Made by a program: the position numbers and the translations under genes
The notes under the pieces: model-generated
What the model saw: only the letters and a program-made list of their open reading frames with translations
What the model was told of the DNA's origin: nothing
The model's database searches: none
Origin: Colletotrichum lupini
Lineage: Eukaryota; Ascomycota; Sordariomycetes; Glomerellales; Glomerellaceae
Assembly: GCF_023278565.1 (NCBI RefSeq)
Contig: NC_064681.1
Span: 2,418,001 to 2,482,000, forward strand
Reading direction: 5' to 3'
Length of the DNA: 64,000 bases
Shown: piece after piece, positions 11,701 through 23,100 of the stretch
How positions within the stretch are numbered: the stretch's first letter is position 1
How the letters are laid out: the number at the start of each line of letters is the position of its first letter

Positions 11701-13521
11701 CAAGAAAAGGCCTAGAACAAGTTCAGAAGCAAGTTTGACAGCCCCCACTAACGGGCGTTTTGGTGGCACCCCTTTTCTTTCTTGCAGCTCATGGTCGGCG
11801 ATCCCCCATGCGAGCAAAGTTGCAGAAAAGCAAGGCGTGGCAGAGGAAGCTTTCCCGGAGCTAAGCTAGTAGACGGGTCCCCATTTTAGCGTTCCCGCGG
11901 GAAATTTCATGGCCGTTTGAAAAAAACATGAGTCGTGTCATTTGGTTGCCATTCTGGGTAATCTCGTCACTAGTCAGGAGGCAAAGAGTTAGGGATCATG
12001 ATACTAACAAATTTGTAAATGAAAGGGAGCAAAGTGACGCGAACCTATCAAATGGCGGTGGAGTTTTGGGCAGCGAAAATGAGCTTCACTTATTCCGCGG
12101 AATTCGGAAACAATTAACATGGTATCCAGCTTTGGGCAGCGACACACCACCACCACGCCCGCCGTGCCCAGACTAAGCCTGGAGAAGCTTAGCCAATGAG
12201 TGACGCCCCGGTTGCCATTCTCGGAAGAGCCCCGTAGGTATCCCCGTGCTTCGGGTCCGGTGGATCTCGGGACACGCCAAACGGTAAGCGACAGCCGGAT
12301 AAGATGGTGCGGAACAAGCGGGGGACCCACCCGGGGCTCAGTGGTTGATTTTGTCGACGTCGCTCTTTGCCCCTTCCGAGCCAGAATCCCGCCCGACCTG
12401 CATCATCGGCCTTGCAGCTTGCAGGAGCATCGCAACTGTTGGGAATGAGTTCTACCCTGCCCTATCCTCTCGGGACCTGCCACTGCCTGTCATCACATCC
12501 CTAATTGAGATGGAACGGGCAGAATCCCGCTGTGTTTCTGTCTAATCACACTGCTCCCGCCTATTCGGGCTACCTTTCCGCATTTCTCCAGGTCCCCTGT
12601 ATCATCAACAAATCCGTCGCGGCTCACCATTTAGGTGTTCGTCCTATCTTATCAAAGGTGCCAGCACGCGATTTCATCAGTCTGAGTAGGGCTATCCTTA
12701 CGGCCCAAGAAGAGGAGTAAATGAAATGCGCCGGATCACTCAGCCCTTCCGCAGTCGGGGACCCTCTTCGGCGTGGGGAACCTTCGGATGCAGCCCCGAT
12801 GTCCAGAGGCACCGGCGCTGGCTCCGTCAACAGTACCCCGTCCCCGCTATCTCTGCTATCACGCTTATCTCGGGCATTCTCACCCAGCCGTTTTCGGAAC
12901 GTCCGACGTTATCCCCGACGGCATCAATACCCCTAAGCAAGCAACCACTTCGAAACGAAACATTGCGCAAACCGATTCCCCAAAAAAATGAATGACCGAA
13001 AAGAGAAAGAATGCCCAGCCCAAATCAGATATCGCGTATTTTTACCGAAATTTCTCCCCGGGCAGAATATGCCCCTTCTTTTTTCTTTACTTTTTCTGCT
13101 TACCATTCATGACCCCAGGCAAGTTAACCTTTTGCCAGACTGCTACGATATCGGCCGGTGCGGCTTCCTACTCTACGGATACGTGGGTGCATCCTTCCAT
13201 CAGCCCTCCCTTTCCTGCGTTCCGTGTGCTGTTTTCTCCCTTGGGAAGGATCATCCTTGCTCCGTTTGTGCGTAGCTAGACCTGAATAATTAGATTAACC
13301 TTTACCCCTTCCTCTTACCCCAAAAAAGCTCCGACTGACGTGCGATCTACCCAAACTCTCAACCAACTCCAAATCAACTTCACCCCTTCACAACGTCACA
13401 CCGACTTAACCCCGTGCGTATCGAAAGAGAGGGAGAAGGTCATCACCTCCAGCCGCAACTGAATCCATCCATCACCACCACATTCAGACATCGTAGCGTC
13501 ACACAGTCATCTATCACCAAA
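8771..13521. other. 4.75-kb intergenic region without supportable gene
   Basis: Contains only overlapping short ORFs on both strands (for example around 9.7–10.2 kb and 10.8–12.9 kb) with no domain-like sequence or consistent splice structure. The last ~100 bp before the MOSC gene is strongly pyrimidine-rich (13,290–13,400), as is common in fungal promoters. A long 5' leader or non-coding RNA is possible but cannot be shown here. Confidence 0.5.
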
Positions 13522-14655
13522 ATGAAGATCAAAGCACTCAACGTCTACCCCATTAAGGCTCTCCGCCCAATCCACCTTACCGAGGCAACCCTCACCCCGC
13601 AAGGCATCCTCCACGACAGGACCTCCATGCTGTTCAAAGTCAATCCGGACTCGACCCTCCGCAAGATGCAACTCTCCACCTTCCCCCAATGCGCTCTCTT
13701 CTCCCAGGAGATCGTCGGCTCTCCCGACGAGGACGGCGGCGAAGAGATTCTCGTAAAGTACAACATTCCAACCCCGCCTCTTATCGACCACCACCTCCTC
13801 CAGGATACGACGCTTTCGGTGCCTCTCGTCCCGGATACATCGTCTCTGGAACCCATTTCAGTCGACCTTCACGGAAGTCCCGCCGAGGCACTCCGCATGG
13901 GGGAGCCATACGACGCCTTCTTCTCCGCTTGCTTCGGCTTCCCCACCATCCTGGTCCACATCGGCTCCGGACGCCGCCGTGTCCTCGGCACCCTCGCCCC
14001 AGGGTCATCCTCCAAACAGCAACAACAGCAGCAGCAGTCGTCCTCTCTATTCTCATCCATCACATCGTATCTCCCCTCCCTCTCGTCTCTGTCCAAGTCT
14101 GAAGATGATGAACAAGCCTGGCTCACCTTCACCGACTGCGCCCCTTACCTCATCACATCAGATTCCTCCCTAACTTACCCATCCCTGACCTCCTTTCAGA
14201 ACCCGGATGCCCCATCCACCATCATGCCCAAGATGCGCCCCAACATTGTCGTAGAAGATTCCTCCGAGGCACCCTTCGCCGAGGACTTTTGGGCGGAGCT
14301 GTCCCTCCCTGCCTCCTCCAACGCCAAGCTCCTCCTAACGGCCAACTGCGGTCGCTGCACCTCTCTTAACGTCGATTACGCCCTCGGCCGCGCAGCCCCC
14401 GGACCCGAGGGGAAGCTCCTCAACACACTGATGAAGGACCGCCGCGTCGATCCGGGTCACAAATACGCACCCGTCTTTGGCCGGTACGCCTTCCTCGAGG
14501 TCCCTTCCGTGGGAGACGGGTCCCTAGCCGGGGATGGAACTGTCCAAATCCGCGTGGGCGACCAAGTCGTCGTCACCCGACGCAACGCCGAGAGGACAGT
14601 CTTTGACTGGGACATACCGGCTCCCGCCGCAAAGAAGACCGTTGCCGTTGCATAA
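13522..14655 (+). CDS. MOSC-domain protein (molybdenum cofactor sulfurase C-terminal-like)
   Basis: A single-exon gene of 377 residues. Residues 1–60 (MKIKALNVYPIKALRPI…DR) form the MOSC N-terminal beta-barrel domain with its YPIK motif. The C-terminal part carries MRPNIVVE and ANCGRCTSLNVDYALGR, the MOSC block with the conserved Asn-Cys and Cys-X2-Cys that in relatives contacts molybdenum cofactor. The tail ends in IRVGDQVVVTRR. It probably acts in redox or sulfur-transfer chemistry with Moco; the exact substrate is unknown. A poly-Gln run at 14,018–14,038 and a Ser-rich stretch interrupt the middle and look like a disordered insertion. The start ATG at 13522 (CACCAAAATG) is preferred over the longer reading frame because it begins exactly at the domain. 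Confidence 0.88.
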   Translation: MKIKALNVYPIKALRPIHLTEATLTPQGILHDRTSMLFKVNPDSTLRKMQLSTFPQCALFSQEIVGSPDEDGGEEILVKYNIPTPPLIDHHLLQDTTLSVPLVPDTSSLEPISVDLHGSPAEALRMGEPYDAFFSACFGFPTILVHIGSGRRRVLGTLAPGSSSKQQQQQQQSSSLFSSITSYLPSLSSLSKSEDDEQAWLTFTDCAPYLITSDSSLTYPSLTSFQNPDAPSTIMPKMRPNIVVEDSSEAPFAEDFWAELSLPASSNAKLLLTANCGRCTSLNVDYALGRAAPGPEGKLLNTLMKDRRVDPGHKYAPVFGRYAFLEVPSVGDGSLAGDGTVQIRVGDQVVVTRRNAERTVFDWDIPAPAAKKTVAVA

Positions 14656-15952
14656 AGGGTCCATATCCGCAGATCAGATTTCCTGATGTTCGTGGTTGCA
14701 GCCCACTTCCCATCCACATCATTCTCCCCTCCCCACTTGGGCAGCCATCTTTTTGGTTTCCCACTTTTCCTGCTCTAGACTAGAATAGGTAACTTTCTTC
14801 ACAAGACGGCCATAACACATGTCATTTCTCACGATTCCCACATGTCCAATAGGGGGAAGAGAAGGAAAAGAAAAAATACCGCGGAAAATAGGTAGCATTC
14901 TAGATGGAGTCAAGTCGTTGGCCGCACCGTTGGCTGCACCACGAACCAAAAAAAGGAAACCGGGCACACGAAGGGGGGGGGGACTATCACATGTGAGGTT
15001 GTCGCTACATACGGCATCATACCAGGTGGACGGGCGGGGGCAAGAGGCGGGAAGCAGAAGCAGAAAGTAAAAAGGAAAAAAAAGGGCAGAATGCCGTGTT
15101 ACCTATCTGAACCCCTCGCGCATCACGTCTTTTCCCGGCATAAACCCACCTTTTCATCCCGAACCCCCCTCTGCATCGTGAGAATATCCGTGTCATCATC
15201 TCCTGATCTCACGAAACTGATAACGCAACTAGGAAACACCGCGGCTCTCCCATTGCCTAAGGTAGAGAGCCCTTTTTGAGGATCGAGATGAGGATCGAGA
15301 TAAGGGCCTCACCGCCCTTAACACATGCACAATAGGCCTTCAAGTCAAAGCACAATTTCCCCCCTAGGCCTTGCCGATAGACGCCTCATCCACGGAGTAG
15401 GTATCTATCTGTCCTTCCCTCTCTCTCATGGGCTGGAGTTGCCAATGACACCATCCCAATCCCAAGTTTCATATGCCCGTCACCTTTGTGTAACCCGAGA
15501 AGAAGCGCCACTCACTCACCCTTTTCGGCGTCAAGTACCATAGGTGATTGGGGAGAAGAAATAAAGCGGGGAAAACACACAAATTTATACCCACCAGGGT
15601 GCTTGCTCCGTCTTCTGATACCCCAGATGCCCAGATCAAATTGATTAATAAACCACAAAAAGGGGAAGATGATGTGTGTGTGTGTGGGAATAGCGGTGCA
15701 TCTCGCTGGAACTGGCACCCAGCGGATAAACATAACAATACTAAAAAAAACATCGAGAGATTCGGCGAGGCTTCCCGCGAACCCCCCCCCTAGAACAATA
15801 AGCAAACTTTCCTAATTCCTTACTGTCTACCTATCCCATGCCCTGCCGGCCGGCAAGGCGGGCAACAACGGCCCAGCCGGCCAGCCAGCCAGCCAGCCCC
15901 GCGCGTAACCTGGCCCCCTTGTTCCCCGGTCCTCCCGTTTGATATAGTGTGC

Positions 15953-15970
15953 CGCGCCGGCGCCGGCGCG
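15953..15970. repeat. 18-bp perfect GC palindrome
   Basis: CGCGCCGGCGCCGGCGCG is its own reverse complement. It follows a (CCAG)n-like stretch (about 15,878–15,898) and lies about 60 bp before the G-tract block. It could form a cruciform or hairpin. Confidence 0.85.
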
Positions 15971-16032
15971 ATGGGAATTCCTCAACCGTTCAAGAAAGTA
16001 CATAACATTGGAAGGGCAGACAAAAAGATGAT

Positions 16033-16168
16033 GGGGGGGGGGGGGGGGGGGGGGGGGGGGCGGGGGAAAATCTTGGGGGGGGGGCCCACAAGAAAGTACC
16101 CCCCTCCCCCCGGGGGGTGTGGGGGGGGGGGAGGGGGGGGGGGGGGGGGGGGGGGGTGGGGGGGGGGG
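16033..16168 (+). repeat. Poly-G tract block (low complexity)
   Basis: A 136-bp segment dominated by G-runs: 28 G at 16033–16060, 10 G at 16075–16084, 11 G at 16121–16131, 24 G at 16133–16156 and 11 G at 16158–16168. A C-run followed by G6 at 16,099–16,117 can pair as a hairpin. The G-runs satisfy the G-quadruplex pattern many times over. The exact lengths may be distorted by sequencing or assembly. Confidence 0.9.
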
Positions 16169-17204
16169 CTGGCGGGAAAGGGTTCAAGCTTGAGGAGGGG
16201 GACAGCTAAGATAATTCCCCCGATCTTCGCAGCGATTGTGTGTGTGGTGCGTGTGTGTGTGATGTGCAGGTAAGGTATCTATCCGCACCCATCCCCATGC
16301 CGGCCGAAACTCACTCGAGTCGATCATTTCATGGTCCTTTTTCTGCCCGCTCTCCTAGGTACATGTTTGAGTTGGGTATCTACCGCATATCTGCCCAGCC
16401 CATGAGCTCTCAAAGTTCATCACCATCTCGTCATACCTTCCATTGCCGCATCTTATTTGCATCTCGGCTTGAGAAAAAAAAAAAGCCTGGCGCAGCACTA
16501 CTGGGAACATCAGGTTTATGGAAAAGCAAAAAAAAAAAAAAAAGGGCATAAACAACAATAGCAATCTTCACCGAGAACGATCGACACATCTAGTCTAGTC
16601 TCGCGAACCCATCCATCCCGCACCAGAGCCTCATTTACCTTTCTTACTACACCATCATACGTCGTCACAAAAAAGCGCCTACTTACATGTTCCTCGACCA
16701 ATCATCATCACAAGCCACCCATCACAACAACTCGCCCAATCCCATCACACACGCGCCCGTCGTCGAATTCGTCGGTGTAAATCAGCCAAGGTTACTCCGT
16801 GGTCTAGTCCGGTCTAGTCCACCTTGGTCTGAACGACGACCACCACTCTTAACTCTCACTCTGCCTTGTCACGCAACCGCAGCACTACTCGTCTTGTAAA
16901 GTTTTCCTGGTGCACATTTGACCCCGACTGCCTAGTTACACCGAAAAGGATTTTCCCACCGCAAGCCTTCGCGTGAATCTTCGCCTGTTGCGAAATTCAA
17001 GACAATGATAACGAGAAGAGATGAGGGGGGAAATGAGGGCCGTTCTTGGGAAGACCACCAAGAACGACACGACAGACTTCACCGAGAAACACTTCGGAGA
17101 AATATGTGATGCAGGCAACCGGCCGGCCCTTTCCTGTCAGATGCAGTGGTACAAGTCGTCAGTGCCAGTGTCATGCCATGCCATGTGTGCCTGTACGCAT
17201 GTGT

Positions 17205-17234
17205 GTATGTATGTATGTATGTATGTATGTATGT
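17205..17234 (+). repeat. (GTAT)n microsatellite
   Basis: Thirty bases of perfect 4-bp repeat, about 7.5 copies, in non-coding sequence. Confidence 0.95.
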
Positions 17235-20106
17235 CAATGCCATGCCGAGGTCGTGCCATGCTCTACCCGAACAACATCATCTTGTACAACCGCAAAAAAA
17301 AAAAATTCCCCGGATCTACATTTTGTGTAACCTAAACACAAAAAAAATACAGCCTTGAATCCCAGACTTGGATAAAACCACATCTCCGAATCGTGACGCA
17401 CAAATGTCTCTTCACCGACTTCTTCCCGTTGAAGAAAGATCAAGGAAATTCGAGTCGAGACGAGGCGGCATGGTTACACACGCATCGCGCCATATGGTTC
17501 TTCACCGGTGACCGGCATCCTCGGGCCATGGGTGACACCGAGTGAGCGCTTCATCGGCATCCGAACGACGTATGTCCCTTTCAAACCAAAAAAAGGTATC
17601 CCGCCCACATACCGAAAGGTGTCCAACGTCCCCCAGACTCACAGAGTCACAGGTGACATGACATGGCAGGTTCTGAATGACACAAGGGCGGGCGCAGCAA
17701 CCATGGTATCATGGCTAGACATACATTAGGGTTTTGGTTCTTTTATATTAGTGCTTGGCACCTTCTTGGTCTTTCCTGCATCATGGCACGCGTAGAAGTT
17801 CCATAGTTCTTCAGACCCGGACAAGCGCTACCTATAGATTCGCTTGACCAACCGGACGCGATACCGTTCTGACCTGGCAGCATCATAGTCATACGCGAAA
17901 CCGAAGCGCAAGGGGTTCGATGTGGTGCAGAGACTCCTTGAACAATACTCAGCATGATAACTGACCAAAAGGCAAGAGCGTAGCGTGAGGAAATAGAAGT
18001 ATTCTGCGTCAGGAGGTAAAAAGAAAGAAAACTCGAAATTGACAAATAACCGCCGTTCCAGTCCATCAGCCTTGCGTGCTGTTGTGACGTGATCTAAGCC
18101 CATATTTTTTCTTCTGTTTGCCATGCTCCGTGAACCATTCCCAAAAGACCCGAAATCTATTGTTAGAGAAAGAAACCGTTCCTTCTCGCTAGTACCACTA
18201 CCAACATTTGTCGTGCTCCCTCGCTCGCCCCCTCGCCTTACTTGCTCCTGCCCCGCCAACTTTGGCGTTTTGCCCAAAGGAAGAGAGGAAAGGAAATAAC
18301 CAGGTCGTTGTTTGCCGTAGAAAAGGGGTATTGGGCATTGCGCGGCCGAAAAACTCCGTTACGTATTGATCAAAAGCGTGAAATGAAATGGAGACGGGCG
18401 ATGGGCGCGTCTTCTTGCGGTCGAATCAAGGAGCTAACCGGCCGGAGCGTCGGCGAGCGAACGAGCTGTGGATGGATGATTCCTCCCTGCCGATTTAGGC
18501 TCAGTGCCTGATGGTTCCAGATTGTGACCGGGAAAGGTGCCGTCGCATCATTCCCGTCTTCAGCCAGGTACGGAAACTCGAGGGCATCATCGCACAGGGG
18601 CTCAGCTGTTGACACAGGCGCTAGGGCGTGACCCCCCTGTGGACGGGATACGCTCCCCGCCGGGACCGTTAAGCTGCGGCCAGCTGCAGAGGTGCCTGAG
18701 CCAGAGGGTCCCACGTGCGCCATGCAGCACCGAAATTCGGCCCCACTGAGCTAAACCAGAGTTAAGACCGAGGACCCTGCCGCGACGGCAGGGGGGGCGG
18801 ACCTGGTCCTGTCTGGGTGGTGTAATCGGCGTGCCTTCAAAACGTCCGGGGAGGGTTGCAAACAGAATGATTGAAAAAACTCAAAAATCGAAAACGGAAA
18901 GAGTTGCATGGCTTTTTTCGTGTCGACGGCCGCCGCCAAAAGTGAAGGAATCAAAGGGGGAGAACCCCGCGAAGAGGAATCCGATGTTGTCCGATCCGAA
19001 AAAATCCTGACTGTCATCGATCGCCAGGGCATTTCTCAAGCTCATGCGCGTGGTATTGCGTGTTTGGTGGTGCATCGCTGTCGGGATGAACCAATATAGT
19101 CCTGCAGCGTCTGAAGGTCTCAAAAGGGGGCCCTAGGCTTGTGTTAGTAGGTGACATCCATCAATTGCAAGATGACACAGTTTGCAACTGCCGTGCCGCA
19201 TTGTCCACCGACGGGTATTTCCATCTGGAAACCTCGTAGGTAATGAAACAAGAGAGGGCAATGAGATCGGGGATCGGATAGGGCGAGACATTTGTGTCTG
19301 GGTGGTGACGGAAGGGAGTTTGCGTCATCAGAAGCAACTAACATGTAGCTGGATTTCGAACGAGGTGACTTGCTCGAGGTGAGCAGCAGTGTGTCTTTGT
19401 GAACATACCTCGAGTGCATCCAATGCCAAACCCCCACGTTGCCGGCATGCCTCCATCTTGCGTCCCCTCACGGTGAGCACCATCTTTCCCGCAGTCGGTC
19501 GTCTGGGGTGCTCAGTAACGGCGCCGACAAACGCTGCACCTCAGGCGCTTTGAGTGCAGGGCCGGCAGGTGTGTAGCTTGCAATACCGGCACTCAAAGAT
19601 ACTCCAGTGGGGTCCAGAATGGCATAGGTTGCAGGTCCATTGGATCAAGGTGCTGTCCGACTTGATCATTTTGAACGAGTGGGCGCAGGGGCCCGCGACG
19701 GCCATCTTGAATCGAAAGCAGCTGGAAGGCCTGGGAAGCTTAGGGTCTTAAAGGTTGTGTCTGGAAGGACCCGGACGTGCTGGAAGCGCTGTGCGTCGTG
19801 CGCGCGATGTCCTGAACCGCGTGGTTTTTGGTGCCGGCGCTGCTGTCGGAGTAGTTGGTTGGCCCTGAAGATCGAAAGTAACGTTCGCTAAAAGCTTTCG
19901 ATTTTGGCCCTCTGGGAGAGAAGCCTAACGGTTCGGTGGCAGAACGACGGTCAAGCTTTTCCTTGTCTTTTCTTCTTTTTCTCTCTTGGATCTGTGGAAC
20001 TGTATTAGCAATGGAATAGACTTATTTATGATCATTATTTCGGTAGGTGATGCCGCCGTCTTAAACATGATGTGAAGGCTTGTAGGCGGGTAGTTGGCAC
20101 TCACAT

Positions 20107-20120
20107 GAGAGAGAGAGAGA
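20107..20120 (+). repeat. (GA)7 microsatellite
   Basis: Seven perfect GA units in the gene-poor interval. Confidence 0.9.
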
Positions 20121-23100
20121 GGCCAAATGTTGATGTGATGTTGACGAGCAAGGGGGTGGGTGTTAAATCAAAGTGTCTGAGTTGAAGAACTGAGTCAACT
20201 CGGAGTGTTTGGAGAGGATGCTAAACGAAGCGGGTGGAGTGTGGGAAGGGAGAAAGAAAGAAGTCGGAACCATTAAGGATTCAAGAGGAATCCAAGAACA
20301 CAGGAGGATGTGGTTCTTGTTTAAGAAAAAGGTGAAAGAAGGTTTGCCGGTCGGTGGTGGGTGCTATTGATGGCATGGATGTGATGGGTAAGGATGAGGG
20401 CGCGAATGAAGGAAGTGCGGGTGCAAGTGCAAGTGCAACTACCGCGAGGCAAGTGCAGTTGCAAAGTGAATCTCAAGATGAGCGAGGTATCCGTGTCCGT
20501 AAGGTCAGGTATTAAGTTAGGCCGCCCAAGGTAGAAAGAACTTCCAGGGAAGGTGAGGCCGGGTGAGGGCGAGGGCGAGTGTGAGGGTTAGAATGATGTG
20601 CCCCACGCCAAAGTGTCAAGGAAGGTTACGGGATGGTCCGAGGGTTTTGGGCAGGAAAGAACGGCAGCAGGGAAGGGGCCATATAATGTCAAGGAATGTC
20701 GAGTAAGGAAGTCGCGCCGACATGGTCAGGAAAAAGGAGGAAGAAATGAAGCATATGCGCTTGCACGAGAGAAGTGGGAAATAGAGGATAGGAAAAAAAC
20801 TAACAAACTTTAGGAGCTTCCAAAAACCGAGGCAATCAAGCTGCCTTTGGTCAAGGTGAGGTAGGTAGGTCGGTAGGTACCTTGGGTTGAATACAAAGGT
20901 GAGATGGCTTAGTATTGTATGGCAAGGTACCTTGTGGTAGGTAGGTGCTGCTCGGTACGGCAGAGAAAGGCCAGTGCCGGATGTGATGATGTATGTGTGC
21001 TTTGACAGCAAAGCTTGGTGGTTTCTTCTTCTCACAAATAGCCAATGCAAGCCAGGCAAAGTCAGCAATGGCAATGGACGCCCAAGGCAATTGCCGTTGG
21101 CTAATGCTGTGTGACTGGTCGAGCAGCGAAATGAGGGAAAAAGGTCGACTGAGATGAAGGTGAAGTGAGATGACTAGCAAGCGGGTGTGAGGTGTAATGA
21201 CGATAAAAAACAAATAAAAATAAAGATAAAAGTGCTGCTGAGAGCCAATGCAGTAAGTAGCTTGAGCTTGAGCTTGGGGTGTAGGCACGGAGTAATAGAG
21301 CCCTTTGGTTTTTTTTCTGCTCTCGATCGACTTCCGGCCAGTGGTCCTCAAGCAACCCTTATATGGATGGACCATGGTCCCACGGACGGAAAATCGTCTG
21401 ATTGCAATGCAACAGAGAGGGCTAGGTATTCCTCGACAATCGCAGCTTGTATAAACTCTAAGCATTGGTATTACCGCATGTCCCGTTCTTCGGCAGAATT
21501 CTGAGGTGCTGTTTGTTGCTGACCGTCCCTGTCCGCCCGGACCCAGCCCGTCCCAAGGTTCACAGCGGGAGCGTCGGATTGGACATTGGATTGCCCTGTC
21601 CCCGTTTCCACTCCTGGTCCGTGTTGTCGTCTGTCCGTGCCGGTATTATAGAGGATGCACAACACGGTACTGGTAGGGCTGCCAGACTTTTGGCTGGCTC
21701 TGGCCGGTGCCTCTGGAAAGTCTAGTTGACATTGCCGTGATTCTGTGACGGGAAAAGGACGTAACGAATCCCGGCGGCGGGAAGCTAAGCATACACTCCG
21801 TACCAGTCGTAAGGTAGTAAACTCTTTCTTTTTCGAATTAGAGCCCGATCATAATCCAGTATGACAGCAGTAAGGGACTAATAAGGTACGAACACAGCTC
21901 TGGAAGCATACCTAGTCCATGAGTCCCGGTTTCCGATGCTCACGCAGCCACTGACGGGATATGCCTTGCAGTTCAGACTTTAGAGGCGCCTGCGCTAGGT
22001 TGGAGAAGCTCGACTTGTGGTGCCCTGCACGGTACCACAAGGTACCGCTGTCATTCCTCCCCAATTGTACCTTACCATAGCATGGATCTGGAATAGGTTG
22101 AACTTTCAGAGTGAGCTGAGCTATGTACCGCAGTAGCCGGACGTGGCATCGTTACAGCACCGAGACAGACTCATCACATCTATGGTGCCCTCTCTGTCCT
22201 TGACAGGTACCTACCTGCCAACGGTTAACCGACCCAACGATGCCGCTTTCTCGGCCCTACCGCTTTTCCCATCTCGTTTGTTCGAGCCGGGAGCACGACG
22301 TCTTTACATGGATGCCATGTCAAAACGTCTCCCGTCATCATGGCCGGCCCGTTTCTGTTCGTCTGCACTTGGGGCCTGATGATAGACCAAGGTACTTCTT
22401 CAGTACTTTGCCCGAGAAAGACAAGACGGGCGCTACCCACCCATGGTCGCATGTCATGTCTTGTATCGCCTAAAGCTAAGGTAGAAAAAGGGCTTCCGCA
22501 TTCCTAGTTGCCCATCTGCCATGCGTGCCATGCCCCTTGGGTACGCAGTGAGGTCTTGTCCGTAATGACGACAAACCATAATGATGCTTGCTAGTGCAAC
22601 AGACGGTCGAATGCCGTCGCCCCTTCTTGCATACCTTGCCGTGTCTCGCCACCGTTAATGGCCAACGGCCATCGTGCGGAGCGGCAGCAAGGGATTTGAC
22701 AGACAGGACCCATCAAAATGATACCTTTTGGTTGTGACTTGATCATGATGTATGGGCCGTTCCTTCGCATTGCACAATGCCTCGTGGCACATCACTACCG
22801 CTTCCACGGGAGTATTTTGTCTCTTCCGCTTTCCCCCCCATTCGCGACAAGGATAGTTGTATTGTTGTCGACCACGCTGGCTGATCTTGAGTCGTCTCGT
22901 GGGAATCCGAGCTAGAGGTCGTCATATTGCCTGGCTGTGCTCCTTTCGTCTTGGTTGCAATCAAATCTGATCCGAGCAAAACCGCCGCGTACTTCTCTTA
23001 CCACGCCCGGCACCCAGGTTTTCGGACTGTTCCATTCAAAGTAATTGATCTGGTTCCCCGTTTCCAGCTGCCTTCTACGGACAACTTCGATATCGATCTA

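Noticed and set aside
15469..15753. Minus-strand 94-codon frame starting with a hydrophobic MFFLVLLCLSAGC
   Set aside because: The hydrophobic start is encoded by an A-run. Codon use is atypical and the body has no structure suggestive of a secreted protein.
17828..18277. Minus-strand frame of 149 codons
   Set aside because: No recognisable domain, no neighbouring exons, and codon use unlike the genuine genes in the window.
18670..18790. D-arm-like TTTAGCTCAGTGGGG on the minus strand, resembling a tRNA
   Set aside because: No T-arm, anticodon stem or acceptor pairing could be found at the right distances.
20851..21465. Minus-strand frame of 204 codons in the gene-poor interval
   Set aside because: Composition is low-complexity and Ser/Leu/His-rich. 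Overlapping open frames occur on both strands, and no motif or splice structure was found.
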